Shown here piece after piece: positions 1-8,857 of a DNA stretch of 29,219 nucleotides. The DNA lies in IMG/VR virus record IMGVR_UViG_3300025141_000531, positions 1-29,219 of that record; one strand, 5' to 3'. Position numbers and translations under genes: made by a program. Origin of the DNA: a virus. Position 1 is the stretch's first letter. Each line of letters opens with the position of its first letter. Under the pieces are notes generated by a model, which was given only the letters and a program-made list of their open reading frames with translations, had not been told where the DNA came from and ran no database searches.

Positions 1-1235
1 GTTTCCATAAATATATTACCATCATCGTCTTTAGTAATCCCATCATAATTAGTTAAACTATCTAAAACACTATTAAACAAAGCTTCTTCCATTTCTTGGT
101 TATTAGGAAGTAGTTTTTGATAAGAATTTGCAAATCCTTCGTTTAACTTTTTCAAATCTATATTCCAAAAATTAGCTAATTGTTGAGGACCAGATTTAAC
201 AAGTCCAGCAACTTTTTGTTTTAATAAAGGTTGCATGGCTTTTTTCATAGCCTCAACGTTTAGTTTTTTTCTTAGAGAAGTTTTAGTATATCCTGCGTTT
301 AGATTTTCTGTAACTATCATATCTTCTACCCAATAGTCGTCTGAAATTATTCCTTTTTGATTTAAAATACCTAATCCATCTCCTTCTGGAGTTTGACCTT
401 GGGGTACTAATTTCTTAATAGTTTCATTAACAACTTGAGGAACAGATGAAACAAATCCAAAATCTTTACCTTCTCCAGTTCTAGCATTAAAAGCTCTAGC
501 ACTCATTATTTTTTCTCTATAAGGTCCTTCAGCCATCACCCCATCTTTTAATTCATGTTCATAGCCAGAAACCTTTATCATTACATCATTTTTTTCTTCA
601 TCATATACTATTTCAAAATTAGCGTCATCATACACTCCTCCTAAAGCGTTAACAAAATATTGATTGTTTGCTATTTCATTTTCATCATTTCCTATAATAG
701 TAATAGCTGATCCAATGGTTGGAGCTTTTTCTTCCCAATAAGAACCTAATGCAGTAAAATTAGTTATAGTATTTTTTGTTAATGCTAATAAATCATAATA
801 ATCTGATACTGCTTTTTGAGCTGATTTTCTTTTTTCTTTATCTCCATGCTGTGTTTTTAAATAAACTTGAGCTTGTGTAGCAATATCTAATCTTTTATGT
901 AAAGTAGCTTCTAGTTGATCTTGAACAGCTGAGGTTTGAGGAATAGTATTAAGATCACTCATTTGCTGTAAGTTCCACAAATCTGCATTTGTTTGAACTA
1001 GTTGCATTCTATCTATTAAAGCTTGATTTTCTTTATCTTCTAATTCTTTTTCTCTTTTTCTTTCCGCCTCTTGTAATTGTCTTAATTTATCTCCTTGTTG
1101 TAATACGTTTACCATTGCAGATGCAGGAGGTGCTACTTGTCCTCTACCCCCTGTTGGTTGAGAGTAAGCTCCATAGTCAACGTTAGGTAGTGTAACTCCT
1201 GGTAAAGGGTAGCTTGATTGTGCTTTTGTTGCCAT
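1..1235 (-). CDS. Putative internal virion / ejection (cargo) protein, 3' end cut by window edge
   Basis: An open frame starts at ATG 1235-1233 and runs about 411 codons to the left edge without a stop, so the C-terminus is missing. It begins MATKAQSSYPLPGVTLPNVD, followed by a Pro/Gly/Gln-rich stretch. A highly charged, probably coiled-coil part follows (residues about 45-75, rich in Arg, Lys, Glu and Gln), then a mixed helical part. No enzymatic motif is visible. The start is supported by the leader TAAATAAATT just before ATG and by its position right behind the 224-aa ejection-type gene. As the last gene of the tail block in a short-tailed phage, a protein carried in the virion and released with DNA is the best guess. 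That role comes from position and composition only, because I do not recognise a named family. Confidence 0.75.
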   Translation of the reverse strand, partial: MATKAQSSYPLPGVTLPNVDYGAYSQPTGGRGQVAPPASAMVNVLQQGDKLRQLQEAERKREKELEDKENQALIDRMQLVQTNADLWNLQQMSDLNTIPQTSAVQDQLEATLHKRLDIATQAQVYLKTQHGDKEKRKSAQKAVSDYYDLLALTKNTITNFTALGSYWEEKAPTIGSAITIIGNDENEIANNQYFVNALGGVYDDANFEIVYDEEKNDVMIKVSGYEHELKDGVMAEGPYREKIMSARAFNARTGEGKDFGFVSSVPQVVNETIKKLVPQGQTPEGDGLGILNQKGIISDDYWVEDMIVTENLNAGYTKTSLRKKLNVEAMKKAMQPLLKQKVAGLVKSGPQQLANFWNIDLKKLNEGFANSYQKLLPNNQEMEEALFNSVLDSLTNYDGITKDDDGNIFME

Positions 1236-1251
1236 AATTTATTTTATTTAT

Positions 1252-1373
1252 TTATCCTTCGTCGTAGTCATAATAATACGAATTGGGGTCGCTTAAACTT
1301 GCGTAATCATCATCTTCTTCTCCTGCGTTCAAGTCTGGACTTACGGAATTATTCCCGGCCGCTATCCCCCCCC
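1252..1373 (-). other. G8 slippery run and -1 frame extension (candidate programmed frameshift or phase-variable site)
   Basis: On the minus strand the 224-aa gene ends ATC GGG GGG GGA TAG, containing eight consecutive G (1366-1373). If one G is re-read (-1 shift), or if the run had nine or six G, translation continues for 37 codons: ATA GCG GCC GGG, then an Asn/Ser/Pro part, then an acidic, Tyr-rich tail ending YYYDYDEG before TAA at 1254-1252. This extension fills almost all of the 126-base gap to the next start at 1235. G GGG GGA fits the X XXY YYZ slippery pattern and is followed at once by the stop. A short GGAA/TTCC stem can form just downstream. Programmed frameshift, replication slippage and sequencing error cannot be told apart here. 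Confidence 0.6.
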
Positions 1374-2036
1374 GATTAAACCTCCTATACCTCCTACTAC
1401 TTGTCCTACTGAATTATACATTTGAGCTTCTGCTTGAGCCTCTGCTGCTCTAGTTGCTCTTAAATCTTGTTGAGCATTATCTAACATGCCTGCTGTTCTA
1501 TTAAGTTCAGCTACTTCTCTTTGTTCTTGAGTACCAAACATAAACTGTTTACCCATTACACCAGCTGATTGTAATCTTTGTTCTTCTTGCATTTTCATTT
1601 GATTCAATCTTTCTTCTCCTTGTGCGTAAAGTTTTTGGTTTTGAGCTTCTTGTAATTGAATACTACTAGAAACCTGTTTTTTACTTTGTAAAGCCGCTTG
1701 AGCTAAAGCTGTAGCTCCACCAGCACTAGCACCTGTAGATCGTAAAGTATCTAAAGTGTTAGCTAAAGATATATCTGCTTGTTCTGCTTGAAATTTAGCT
1801 GCTTCTGTGGCAACACCTAAATTAGCATAGGTATTAGATAATTGTCCACTTGTATCTGTTACATCCGCATATGGATTAATAATAGGTTGTCTGCTATTTT
1901 CTAATGCATCCAACTCACCTTCAAGACGAACTTTTTCATTTTGCGCTCTTCTTCTATCGTCTCTCGCTCTTCTTTGTGCGGCGCCTGCTCCCATGATGCC
2001 AATTGCTCCACTGACTACTCCTGATGCTGCTCCCAT
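1362..2036 (-). CDS. Small internal virion / ejection-type protein (T7 gp14-like features), 224 aa
   Basis: The protein has a Gly/Ala-rich hydrophobic N-terminus (MGAASGVVSGAIGIMGAGAA), a long Gln/Ala/Glu-rich helical body (about residues 20-205) and a Gly-rich C-terminus ending GGIGGLIGGG. Membrane-active glycine-rich ends around a long helix are typical of small ejection proteins of short-tailed phages. The assignment rests on this composition and on the gene's place after the nozzle genes, not on a recognised signature. The start lies 2 bases after the stop of the acetyltransferase-like gene. The annotated stop falls directly after a run of eight G. A -1 shift would add 37 residues with an acidic Tyr/Asp tail, so the true product may be about 262 aa, or both forms may be made. 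Confidence 0.7.
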   Translation of the reverse strand: MGAASGVVSGAIGIMGAGAAQRRARDDRRRAQNEKVRLEGELDALENSRQPIINPYADVTDTSGQLSNTYANLGVATEAAKFQAEQADISLANTLDTLRSTGASAGGATALAQAALQSKKQVSSSIQLQEAQNQKLYAQGEERLNQMKMQEEQRLQSAGVMGKQFMFGTQEQREVAELNRTAGMLDNAQQDLRATRAAEAQAEAQMYNSVGQVVGGIGGLIGGG

Positions 2037-2038
2037 AT

Positions 2039-2428
2039 TTATGAATATTTATATATTATGTTGTGTTTTTTATCTAACACTTTATAGTTTAATTTTATAG
2101 CTTTTTTTAACATGTTATCATTAGATGTAGTAGCCCAAACAAGTTTACAACCTTTGCTTAAAGCTTCTTCTACCATATGATCTATTAATGTTATTATTAA
2201 AGCATTTCTGTCTTTTTTCTTATAATTTATATTAGAAATAATAAAATCAAGATAAGCAATTTTTGAATTAGTATAATATACATATCCTGCTGCTACCTTA
2301 ATATTATTATTAATAATTACGTAACCTTTTTTAGGTAAACATTCTTTGTCTGGAATATTTAAACCCCAGTCTTCCCACCAATTAATGATTTCATTATCAC
2401 TAATAGTGTTGAATTTATTTATTTTCAT
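2039..2428 (-). CDS. GNAT-like acetyltransferase, small
   Basis: This 129-aa protein has the build of a minimal GNAT (Gcn5-related) N-acetyltransferase: beta strands around residues 35-65 (GYVIINNNIKVAAGYVYY and AYLDFIISNI), then a basic stretch KKKDRN where the acetyl-CoA pyrophosphate loop normally sits, a long helix, and a strand KLVWATTSN with a following LKKAIKLNYKV, resembling the GNAT C-terminal motif. The usual Q/RxxGxG/A loop is not clearly present, so acetyl-CoA binding is uncertain. It lies in the middle of tail and ejection genes, 5 bases after the preceding gene, so it should be made late with the virion proteins. Its target is unknown; a virion protein or host protein would both fit. 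Confidence 0.6.
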   Translation of the reverse strand: MKINKFNTISDNEIINWWEDWGLNIPDKECLPKKGYVIINNNIKVAAGYVYYTNSKIAYLDFIISNINYKKKDRNALIITLIDHMVEEALSKGCKLVWATTSNDNMLKKAIKLNYKVLDKKHNIIYKYS

Positions 2429-2433
2429 TTAAT

Positions 2434-3732
2434 TTAATATGATGATTGTACAAACTCTGTAGATACTGCAAATAATTCATTAGTTTGAGTAGCTCCTGCA
2501 GTATTAGTAGCTGTAAATTTAGCTATTCCATAGAATCCTTTTATTCCAGAAATATCTTTTCCATAAATCACCTCTCCTTGATTTACAGTACTTGTATTTA
2601 TTAAGTTTGCAAAATATTTATTTTCTTTTGCTTTAAATTCATTTTTTAATAAAGCAGTTTCCATAGCTGCTAAGGTCGTTGGTGTTGTATAAATCCCTAT
2701 TGCATTAGCAGAATCACTAGCTGTAGTAAAAGAATCTAACGCCCAATTACTATCTCCTTCATAATTAATAGTTTTAAATGTTTTACTTAAAGAAGGTTGT
2801 ATATTAAAAATAGACGTAACATCTGATAAATTATTAGCTCCATAAAAAGAAGCTCTATTAGAAGTTTCGGAATAGTGTTTCCATAAATCTCCATCTAAAT
2901 CAAAAGTATAAAATTTATTATCTAAACTAAACATTTGAGAAGGAACATAGCTATAAAAACTTGTCCACCCTCTAGTTTGTTCATCAAAAGATAATGTCAC
3001 AGCATTAGCTCCAGTAGATCTATTTATAGTAGGTTGAATAGAAATAGTGTAACATTTGTTATGTATATCCCATCCTCCTATTACTTTACCTGATACTCCT
3101 AAATTAGCAACATTTAATTGATCTCTAAAAAAATCATACATTCCATAATTAGATATTTCAGTTAATCCATCTTGAGACAAACGCATTACAGAACCTTTAT
3201 TAGCATCGCTAAAATATTTTCTATATCCATATACTGCGAAAGATTCAGGATTTGTAGCTATTCCAAACTCCCCTGCGTATGGTTGAATTTGACCTATAAC
3301 TAAATTGGTACTAGTAGTTACTGGTTGACCTTCTGCTGAATAAATAGCATCTTTATCAATTAAAGCTCTATTTACTTTATATTCTTGAAATATAACAAGA
3401 TTAGTATCTTCAGCATATAGTTTTTGTATAGTTCCTTTTCCTGGATCAACTGTTCTAGTAATATCATTAGCAACTGAAAACTGATTAGTTTCATTAATAT
3501 CAGTTCTTGAATTAAATATACCAGAATAAATAATAGTATTATTAAAAGCTTCTTGATATTTATCATCTGTGCTTAAATAAGCTCTTGGTGCTAACCCAGA
3601 AAACTTAGCATTATAATCTCCTTTTATTCTTGATTCTTCTACAAACCAATCATATTGAGCATTTGCTGTATTACTATTAATTTTTTTAAGTATATACGTG
3701 TTATAATACTTTACATTTAATGTTGTTGCCAT
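2434..3732 (-). CDS. Tail nozzle/stem-type protein (beta-rich), 432 aa
   Basis: This beta-rich protein is typical of the block that follows the giant nozzle protein in crAss-like and related marine Bacteroidota phages. Visible hallmarks are a beginning rich in Asn/Tyr, the segment DWFVEESRIKGDYN near residue 28, DPGKGTIQKLYAEDTNLVIF in the first third, and AVYGYRKYFSD followed by LSQDGLTEISNYGMYDFFRD in the middle. The alternation of short strands and turns suits a beta-propeller such as the one in T7 gp12-like nozzles, but I infer this from pattern and position. No enzymatic residues stand out. The protein is probably part of the short tail tube or its tip. The start is ATG 3732, preceded by TTATAAAAT, with a 32-base gap from the giant gene. 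Confidence 0.65.
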   Translation of the reverse strand: MATTLNVKYYNTYILKKINSNTANAQYDWFVEESRIKGDYNAKFSGLAPRAYLSTDDKYQEAFNNTIIYSGIFNSRTDINETNQFSVANDITRTVDPGKGTIQKLYAEDTNLVIFQEYKVNRALIDKDAIYSAEGQPVTTSTNLVIGQIQPYAGEFGIATNPESFAVYGYRKYFSDANKGSVMRLSQDGLTEISNYGMYDFFRDQLNVANLGVSGKVIGGWDIHNKCYTISIQPTINRSTGANAVTLSFDEQTRGWTSFYSYVPSQMFSLDNKFYTFDLDGDLWKHYSETSNRASFYGANNLSDVTSIFNIQPSLSKTFKTINYEGDSNWALDSFTTASDSANAIGIYTTPTTLAAMETALLKNEFKAKENKYFANLINTSTVNQGEVIYGKDISGIKGFYGIAKFTATNTAGATQTNELFAVSTEFVQSSY

Positions 3733-3764
3733 ATTTTATAATCACTTGTTTATCTTAATGTTTA

Positions 3765-6700
3765 CTAAGCTCCAGGCCACCCACTTGTTTTGTACCACCA
3801 ATCAGTTACAAATGGTGGAGATCCAGTTGCAGGTTGAACTGGTTTAGGATCAACTGGGGCTGCAGGAGTCGCAGCATTAACATCATAATATATTTCAATT
3901 CCTGCTCCTCCATTACATGTATTTAAGCTAGTAAATGCTATTTTATTATTTATCCATACACAATTTCCAAAATCATAAGCAGCACCACTAGAATCTGTCC
4001 CTTTATCTCCTGGAACTACTCCGTCAGTAATTTGTTGAGCAGTAGGATTAAAAGGTTGTAATGTACCAATTAATTGCCACGTGGTAGTAGTACCACTATA
4101 ACTCATATTAACTGCTGCTCCTAAAGCAGCTGTACCATCACCTTTTGCTGGAGAATTAGAATTTTGAGTATTTTCTCCATTCCAAGTTACTTGAAAACTA
4201 GAAAGAGCAGTAACTGTACTATCACCTGGTCTAAATACATTACCAATCTTTACATATATATTTATTGGTACACCAGCATTATATTCCCAATTTCCAATTT
4301 CTCCAACCCATGTAGGTAGAACTGGAGTAGAATATTGAGTATCACATCCTGCATACATGTTCACCGCTGGTCCATTAAATTCATTAGCAGTTGCGGCAGG
4401 ATTATTATTATAAAAGTTAATTCTTACCCCTGTATATCTAGCAGCTTTAGGAGTCCATTGTACTGTAATAGTTTCACTAGCTCCCGTAGAATTTAAATCA
4501 GTTAGTTTCATTATTAGTTCTTGAAGAGTAGCTTCATATTGAGAATTATAAGTAGATAAGTTTCTATTTACTTTAACACCATAAAAATTAGTATTACTTC
4601 CCGTAGTACACGTTGTTTGATTTTGAGCTGTTTGCTCTTGTATTAACATATAATAATCAATATCAGTTGACGTGGGTTCTCCAGTAGGATTTTGACCTGT
4701 TATATAATCTCCCCATACACCTAAAGTATTTTGATATCTAAATGATTCAATAGACCATTGTATATCTTGAGTTCTTTGACATGGATTAGCACTTCCATTG
4801 TATCCTTTTAATACTCCTGGTCCATTTCCTGGGCCTGGACTTAATCCTCCTGGAGGAGTATATCCTACATAATTTAATATTTCTTTATCAGCTATTTCTG
4901 GAGCTGGAGCTAAAGATAAATCACATATAGGTTTATCATTAATTAAAGTACGTGTGATAGTTTGATAAGAAACATTACCATCGTTTTGAGTGAATTCAAT
5001 CTTTATTTGATATTTTTCTAAATACTCAAAGTTAATTAAACAAGCTCTTTCTGCTCCTACTTTTAACTGTAAGTAAAAACCTCCTCCTCCAGCGCTTACA
5101 ATATTAAATAAGGATATACTAGGTAAGGCGGGTTGACCATCAGAATCATGAATAAGAGTTTCTACAACAGAAGCTGTACTTGTAGTATCATTACCTTGAG
5201 GAGTTACAGGCCAAAATGTAGTTGTAATTTGAGTATTACCAGCATCTCCCTCATTGAACAACCAAGTAAAAGGAGATATTCCTGTTATTCGAGTTCCCTC
5301 AGATGTTATTGCATAATTTAAATCAGATATTAAACCACTTGTAGAAGTTTCCCAAAATAAATCTAATTGAGAAACTACAGGTGCAGTTTCATATACAGAT
5401 AATCTCATATATGCTGGGTAATCTGGTCTTCCTGCTACTGCGGCTGTATTAAAAGACGTTTGTATTAATCCAATACTTTTTTGAGTATTAACTTTAGCAA
5501 TAAAAGGTTTTGAATCGACATCATAAATAGCGTTAGTATTTAATTTATTATCAGTACCTGTTGGTGCAGCAGCATAAGTTATATCAGGAAATACATCTTT
5601 TATTCCTCCAATTAATTCTACGCCATCAGGATTTATATTAGGAGAATATTGAGCGTTTCCTGGAGTAGTTTCTTCATTTGTTACTCTTCCCCAACACATT
5701 AAATCACTGTTAAATTGTGTGTCCTGATTACTTACGTTTTTTAACTGTCTAGGAACTTTATTTATATTATCATGTGTTAATACCATAAAAGCAGTACTAC
5801 CTACTTCAGTTGTATTATCGCCAATAGGATAACCATCTATGATTCCAGGTAAATATACGTTATAAAACTCTTGTTGTTGTTGTTTTACTACTAATCTATA
5901 AGAATAAAACCCCATTTCATTAATAGCATATACATAGTTAGTATAATCGTCAGCTATTACAGGTTCTGGATATACAGTGCTAGCTAGAGTTAAGAACATA
6001 TAACTGTCAGCTATTTCCTCATAAGTATAAATATTAAGAATATTATTTAACTCTGGATCTACTTGTCTTTCTATTTTAACATAATCCTGATATTTTCCTC
6101 TTAATTCTTTTCCTACTGCAAACAAATCTTTTGATGTTATTAAATCAGCAGCAGCATCTCCAGTAGTAGGAATATATGATAATGTATAATAATATTCACC
6201 ACTTGTAGTATCTGTATTGTATTTTAATTCTGCTTTTATTTGTTGATTTAAAGGCAATGCAGTATTTAAAGTAACTTTTAATCTACCGTTAGTTGGATCT
6301 GTTGGTGTAGAAGATGCAGCAGCTGTATATGTAGCTGGAGCAATAACAACCCATCCTGATCCATCGTTAGAATATAAATTAAAAGTATTAGCAGCTGCTT
6401 GAGTATCAGTATAATTAATGCTTCCGAAAAAATATCCTAAATCTGCAGTTAAACTACCAGTGAATAAAGTAAGAACTACATTTGTACTACCTCCTATTAC
6501 AGTTCCCGCAGCAATAGTAAAAGTATCTCCTGCTATATAACCTGTTCCTGCTGTTGCTAAAGTTACACTAGTTACAGCATTACCAGTAATAGTTATTTCA
6601 AAACTTGCTCCTGATCCTGCTGAAGAACTTGTAGTCCAACCTGTAGTAGTACCAGGAGTTCCTGAATAATCCCCATTTGTTCCATCAGAAGTATTAGTAG

Positions 6701-8855
6701 TAACGTTTGCAACTGCTAAAGTAGTTATTCTTGATCCTGTAGTATCTAAGATTTGAGTTGAATAATTTTTAAAATAAGAATATGGTGCTCCACTAGGAAC
6801 TGCTACTGTATATTGTTCTGGAACAGCATATAATCCCGCATTATTTCCATTTACATTTATAGCACTATCAAATCTTACAGATAATTGCTCACCTTGCCAT
6901 CCAGACAACGTACTAGCATTTTCTACTGGTCTATAGTTAGAAAAATAATTAGATCCTTCTGTAGGTTCTCCTCCTGCTACTAATACATTGTCTTTTGAAG
7001 AAAGTATAACATCTGTTTGTCTTCCCCATTTATCTGCTAAAATTACTCCTACTTGGTAATTTCTATTTTCTTTTACAGAATGTTGAGGATATTCTTCATA
7101 TTCTTGATTATCTTTATCTTTCTTGTCTACCGCATAATCTAATCCTAAAGGAGCGTTATAACCCTGTATAAAGTTTCCATACATTACTCTATTACCTGCG
7201 ATTTCTTGAGATAAAGCTCTTACTGGAACTTTATCATAAACTCTAGTAGTTTCATCAGTAGGTAAAGTTTTATAAGGAATAGTAGATTGGTAAGTATATT
7301 GATAAACATTAGTGTTATTAAGATTAGATATAAAGGTAGTATCTACAGGTACACTTTGTAATACCCTGTAAGTTAAAGAATCAGATTCTTTATATATAAT
7401 ATCTATTTCTTGTATTTTATAATCATTTATAATATCTAAAGAAGGGAGTTCAATATTTAATATAACATTGTTAATATTATTTTGCATAAACTCTACTATT
7501 GTAGATGTCATTGTGTCATCTTCATCTTCATTAACAAACTTTCCTTCTTGTTGAGGAACAAAACACTCTTGTGTAAATGGAGCAATAAGAGAATATTCAC
7601 CATCATTATATTTAAATCTATAACTAAATCTTATAAATTTATCTTTCATTAGTTCGGGATCACCTTGCCAACCTTTAAAACCAGAATCTTTTATTACTCT
7701 AACCGCTCTTCCTTGAAGATTAGAACTAGATGCTTGATTACTCGGTGCAGATCCACTGTCTAAAATTTGAAAATATTTATCTACTCCTTTAATCCAAAAT
7801 TCTCCATGTGTATTAATGTTTTGAAAATCTGCTACATCACTAGTAGCTATTCTTTCTCCAGAAGGTAAAGCATTAAAGCCTAAACTGTTGTTTGTTATAA
7901 GAGATGTAGCTGTCCAATATGCTGTTGATTTAATATCTGCTACTGTTCGTCCACCAGCTGTAGTATAAGTCTTAAGAGCAGTATAATTAGCTTCAGTAGC
8001 TAAAGTATATCCATAAGGGGCTAAGTTTCTTGAATCTTCTACAGCCCATTTATTATATAATTTTCCATATATAGCTCCATTATCATAATCATTATTATAA
8101 TAACACCATGCTCCTACCTGTCTAGTATTTGCATTTACCCAATCTGCCCATGTAGTTGCGTGTTCTATTAAATCTCCATTTCTATATCTAGTTACATTTA
8201 AATTAACTGTTGCCCAATTTAATGCGTCTATTAATATAGTAGGAACAGCAGTTTCATCACTCATTGTACTTGGAAGAGTAGAACTAACACTTCTTAAATC
8301 TACTAATCTTGGTGCTTCATATGGAGAATATTTACAAACAGTTATATCTGATTCATCAGTGTAATAAGTTTTCCCAGAACCACTAGGGCTTGCTGTTTGA
8401 ACATTAATAACTCTTGGTTGATTTCTATTATCTGTCCAAAATAAAAGATTTTCTAATAAATTTACTCCATGTATAGGAGCTTGAGTAGAAAAATTAAGAA
8501 AATGACCTTCTACTAAAACATCTGGGGTATTTGACCCTGAACTAGGTGACCATCTACATATTTGACAAGTATTAGTAGTGGCAATATCTTGACTTAATGT
8601 TCCTGAAAAATCTGTTAAAAAATAGTATATAAATCCACCAGCTTGATCCACATAGTTACCTATAGTTTCTAAAGAACCAGCACTAGAAAACACAGCTTCA
8701 TTACCTAAAATTGCTTCTAAAGCTCCTACGTCTTGGTTTTCAGATCTAGAAACTGCAATATTATTAGCATCTCTGTATTCATTATTTGGAATTAGTCTAT
8801 CATCTAAGTCTTTATTCATTTTAGACTTAATGAAACTATTTTTATTTTCTGCCAT
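3765..8855 (-). CDS. Giant tail nozzle/muzzle-type protein with inserted FISUMP domain, 1696 aa
   Basis: This is the largest gene of the window. The N-terminus (residues about 10-55) carries SKMNKDLDDRLIPNNEYRDA and DVGALEAILGN, a signature I associate with large tail proteins of marine and crAss-like short-tailed phages. Residues about 213-391 form a FISUMP domain inserted before the next conserved block, KFIRFSYRFKYNDGEYSLIA (about 406-425). TRVYDKVPVRALSQEIAGNR follows (about 537-556), and a Gly-Ser-Gly-Tyr-type module lies near 722-800. The last third is beta-rich with a Gly/Pro-rich linker and a Trp-rich end. The gene sits two bases after the second ring protein and before another nozzle-type gene, so the product probably forms the tail nozzle. 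The inserted modules are candidates for host-surface contact. Confidence 0.75.
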   Translation of the reverse strand: MAENKNSFIKSKMNKDLDDRLIPNNEYRDANNIAVSRSENQDVGALEAILGNEAVFSSAGSLETIGNYVDQAGGFIYYFLTDFSGTLSQDIATTNTCQICRWSPSSGSNTPDVLVEGHFLNFSTQAPIHGVNLLENLLFWTDNRNQPRVINVQTASPSGSGKTYYTDESDITVCKYSPYEAPRLVDLRSVSSTLPSTMSDETAVPTILIDALNWATVNLNVTRYRNGDLIEHATTWADWVNANTRQVGAWCYYNNDYDNGAIYGKLYNKWAVEDSRNLAPYGYTLATEANYTALKTYTTAGGRTVADIKSTAYWTATSLITNNSLGFNALPSGERIATSDVADFQNINTHGEFWIKGVDKYFQILDSGSAPSNQASSSNLQGRAVRVIKDSGFKGWQGDPELMKDKFIRFSYRFKYNDGEYSLIAPFTQECFVPQQEGKFVNEDEDDTMTSTIVEFMQNNINNVILNIELPSLDIINDYKIQEIDIIYKESDSLTYRVLQSVPVDTTFISNLNNTNVYQYTYQSTIPYKTLPTDETTRVYDKVPVRALSQEIAGNRVMYGNFIQGYNAPLGLDYAVDKKDKDNQEYEEYPQHSVKENRNYQVGVILADKWGRQTDVILSSKDNVLVAGGEPTEGSNYFSNYRPVENASTLSGWQGEQLSVRFDSAINVNGNNAGLYAVPEQYTVAVPSGAPYSYFKNYSTQILDTTGSRITTLAVANVTTNTSDGTNGDYSGTPGTTTGWTTSSSAGSGASFEITITGNAVTSVTLATAGTGYIAGDTFTIAAGTVIGGSTNVVLTLFTGSLTADLGYFFGSINYTDTQAAANTFNLYSNDGSGWVVIAPATYTAAASSTPTDPTNGRLKVTLNTALPLNQQIKAELKYNTDTTSGEYYYTLSYIPTTGDAAADLITSKDLFAVGKELRGKYQDYVKIERQVDPELNNILNIYTYEEIADSYMFLTLASTVYPEPVIADDYTNYVYAINEMGFYSYRLVVKQQQQEFYNVYLPGIIDGYPIGDNTTEVGSTAFMVLTHDNINKVPRQLKNVSNQDTQFNSDLMCWGRVTNEETTPGNAQYSPNINPDGVELIGGIKDVFPDITYAAAPTGTDNKLNTNAIYDVDSKPFIAKVNTQKSIGLIQTSFNTAAVAGRPDYPAYMRLSVYETAPVVSQLDLFWETSTSGLISDLNYAITSEGTRITGISPFTWLFNEGDAGNTQITTTFWPVTPQGNDTTSTASVVETLIHDSDGQPALPSISLFNIVSAGGGGFYLQLKVGAERACLINFEYLEKYQIKIEFTQNDGNVSYQTITRTLINDKPICDLSLAPAPEIADKEILNYVGYTPPGGLSPGPGNGPGVLKGYNGSANPCQRTQDIQWSIESFRYQNTLGVWGDYITGQNPTGEPTSTDIDYYMLIQEQTAQNQTTCTTGSNTNFYGVKVNRNLSTYNSQYEATLQELIMKLTDLNSTGASETITVQWTPKAARYTGVRINFYNNNPAATANEFNGPAVNMYAGCDTQYSTPVLPTWVGEIGNWEYNAGVPINIYVKIGNVFRPGDSTVTALSSFQVTWNGENTQNSNSPAKGDGTAALGAAVNMSYSGTTTTWQLIGTLQPFNPTAQQITDGVVPGDKGTDSSGAAYDFGNCVWINNKIAFTSLNTCNGGAGIEIYYDVNAATPAAPVDPKPVQPATGSPPFVTDWWYKTSGWPGA
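6456..6692 (-). other. GSGY-type beta module inside the giant tail protein
   Basis: Residues about 722-800 are Thr/Ser/Gly-rich and include SSAGSGASFEITITGNAVTS followed by LATAGTGYIAGDTFTIAAG. The pattern (GSGA, strand, GxVTSVT, AGxGYxxGD) repeats in the 185-aa protein at 20734-21291 (for example TTGAVTAVAINAAGSGYKLGD). Such modules are frequent in phage fibre and decoration proteins. I infer an accessory surface domain. Confidence 0.65.
7683..8222 (-). other. FISUMP (Fibrobacter succinogenes major paralogous) domain in tail protein
   Basis: Residues about 213-391 show the FISUMP order of motifs: WCYYNNDYDNG, IYGKLYNKWAV, LAPYGYTLATEANYTALKTY, GGRTVADIKSTAYW, LGFNALPSGER, a Gly/Phe/Trp stretch (GEFWIKG), and a closing GRAVRVIKD (TIGR02145-like). 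The family is abundant in secreted proteins of Bacteroidota and Fibrobacterota and belongs to a C-type-lectin-like fold group also used as phage variable domains. The flanking tail sequence resumes right after it (MKDKFIRFSYRF), so it reads as an insertion. Binding of a host-surface ligand is inference. Confidence 0.8.
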
Positions 8856-8857
8856 AC

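Noticed and set aside
989-1186. Plus-strand open frame of 65 codons
   Set aside because: It is the shadow of the left-edge gene; Leu-rich from reverse-complemented Lys/Gln/Glu codons. All other plus-strand frames are shadows too.
3372-3566. Second minus-strand frame inside the 432-aa gene
   Set aside because: Ile/Leu-rich frame fully nested in a well supported gene; no leader.
7683-8222. Diversity-generating retroelement variable region
   Set aside because: The fold class fits, but no reverse transcriptase and no template repeat were seen in the window.
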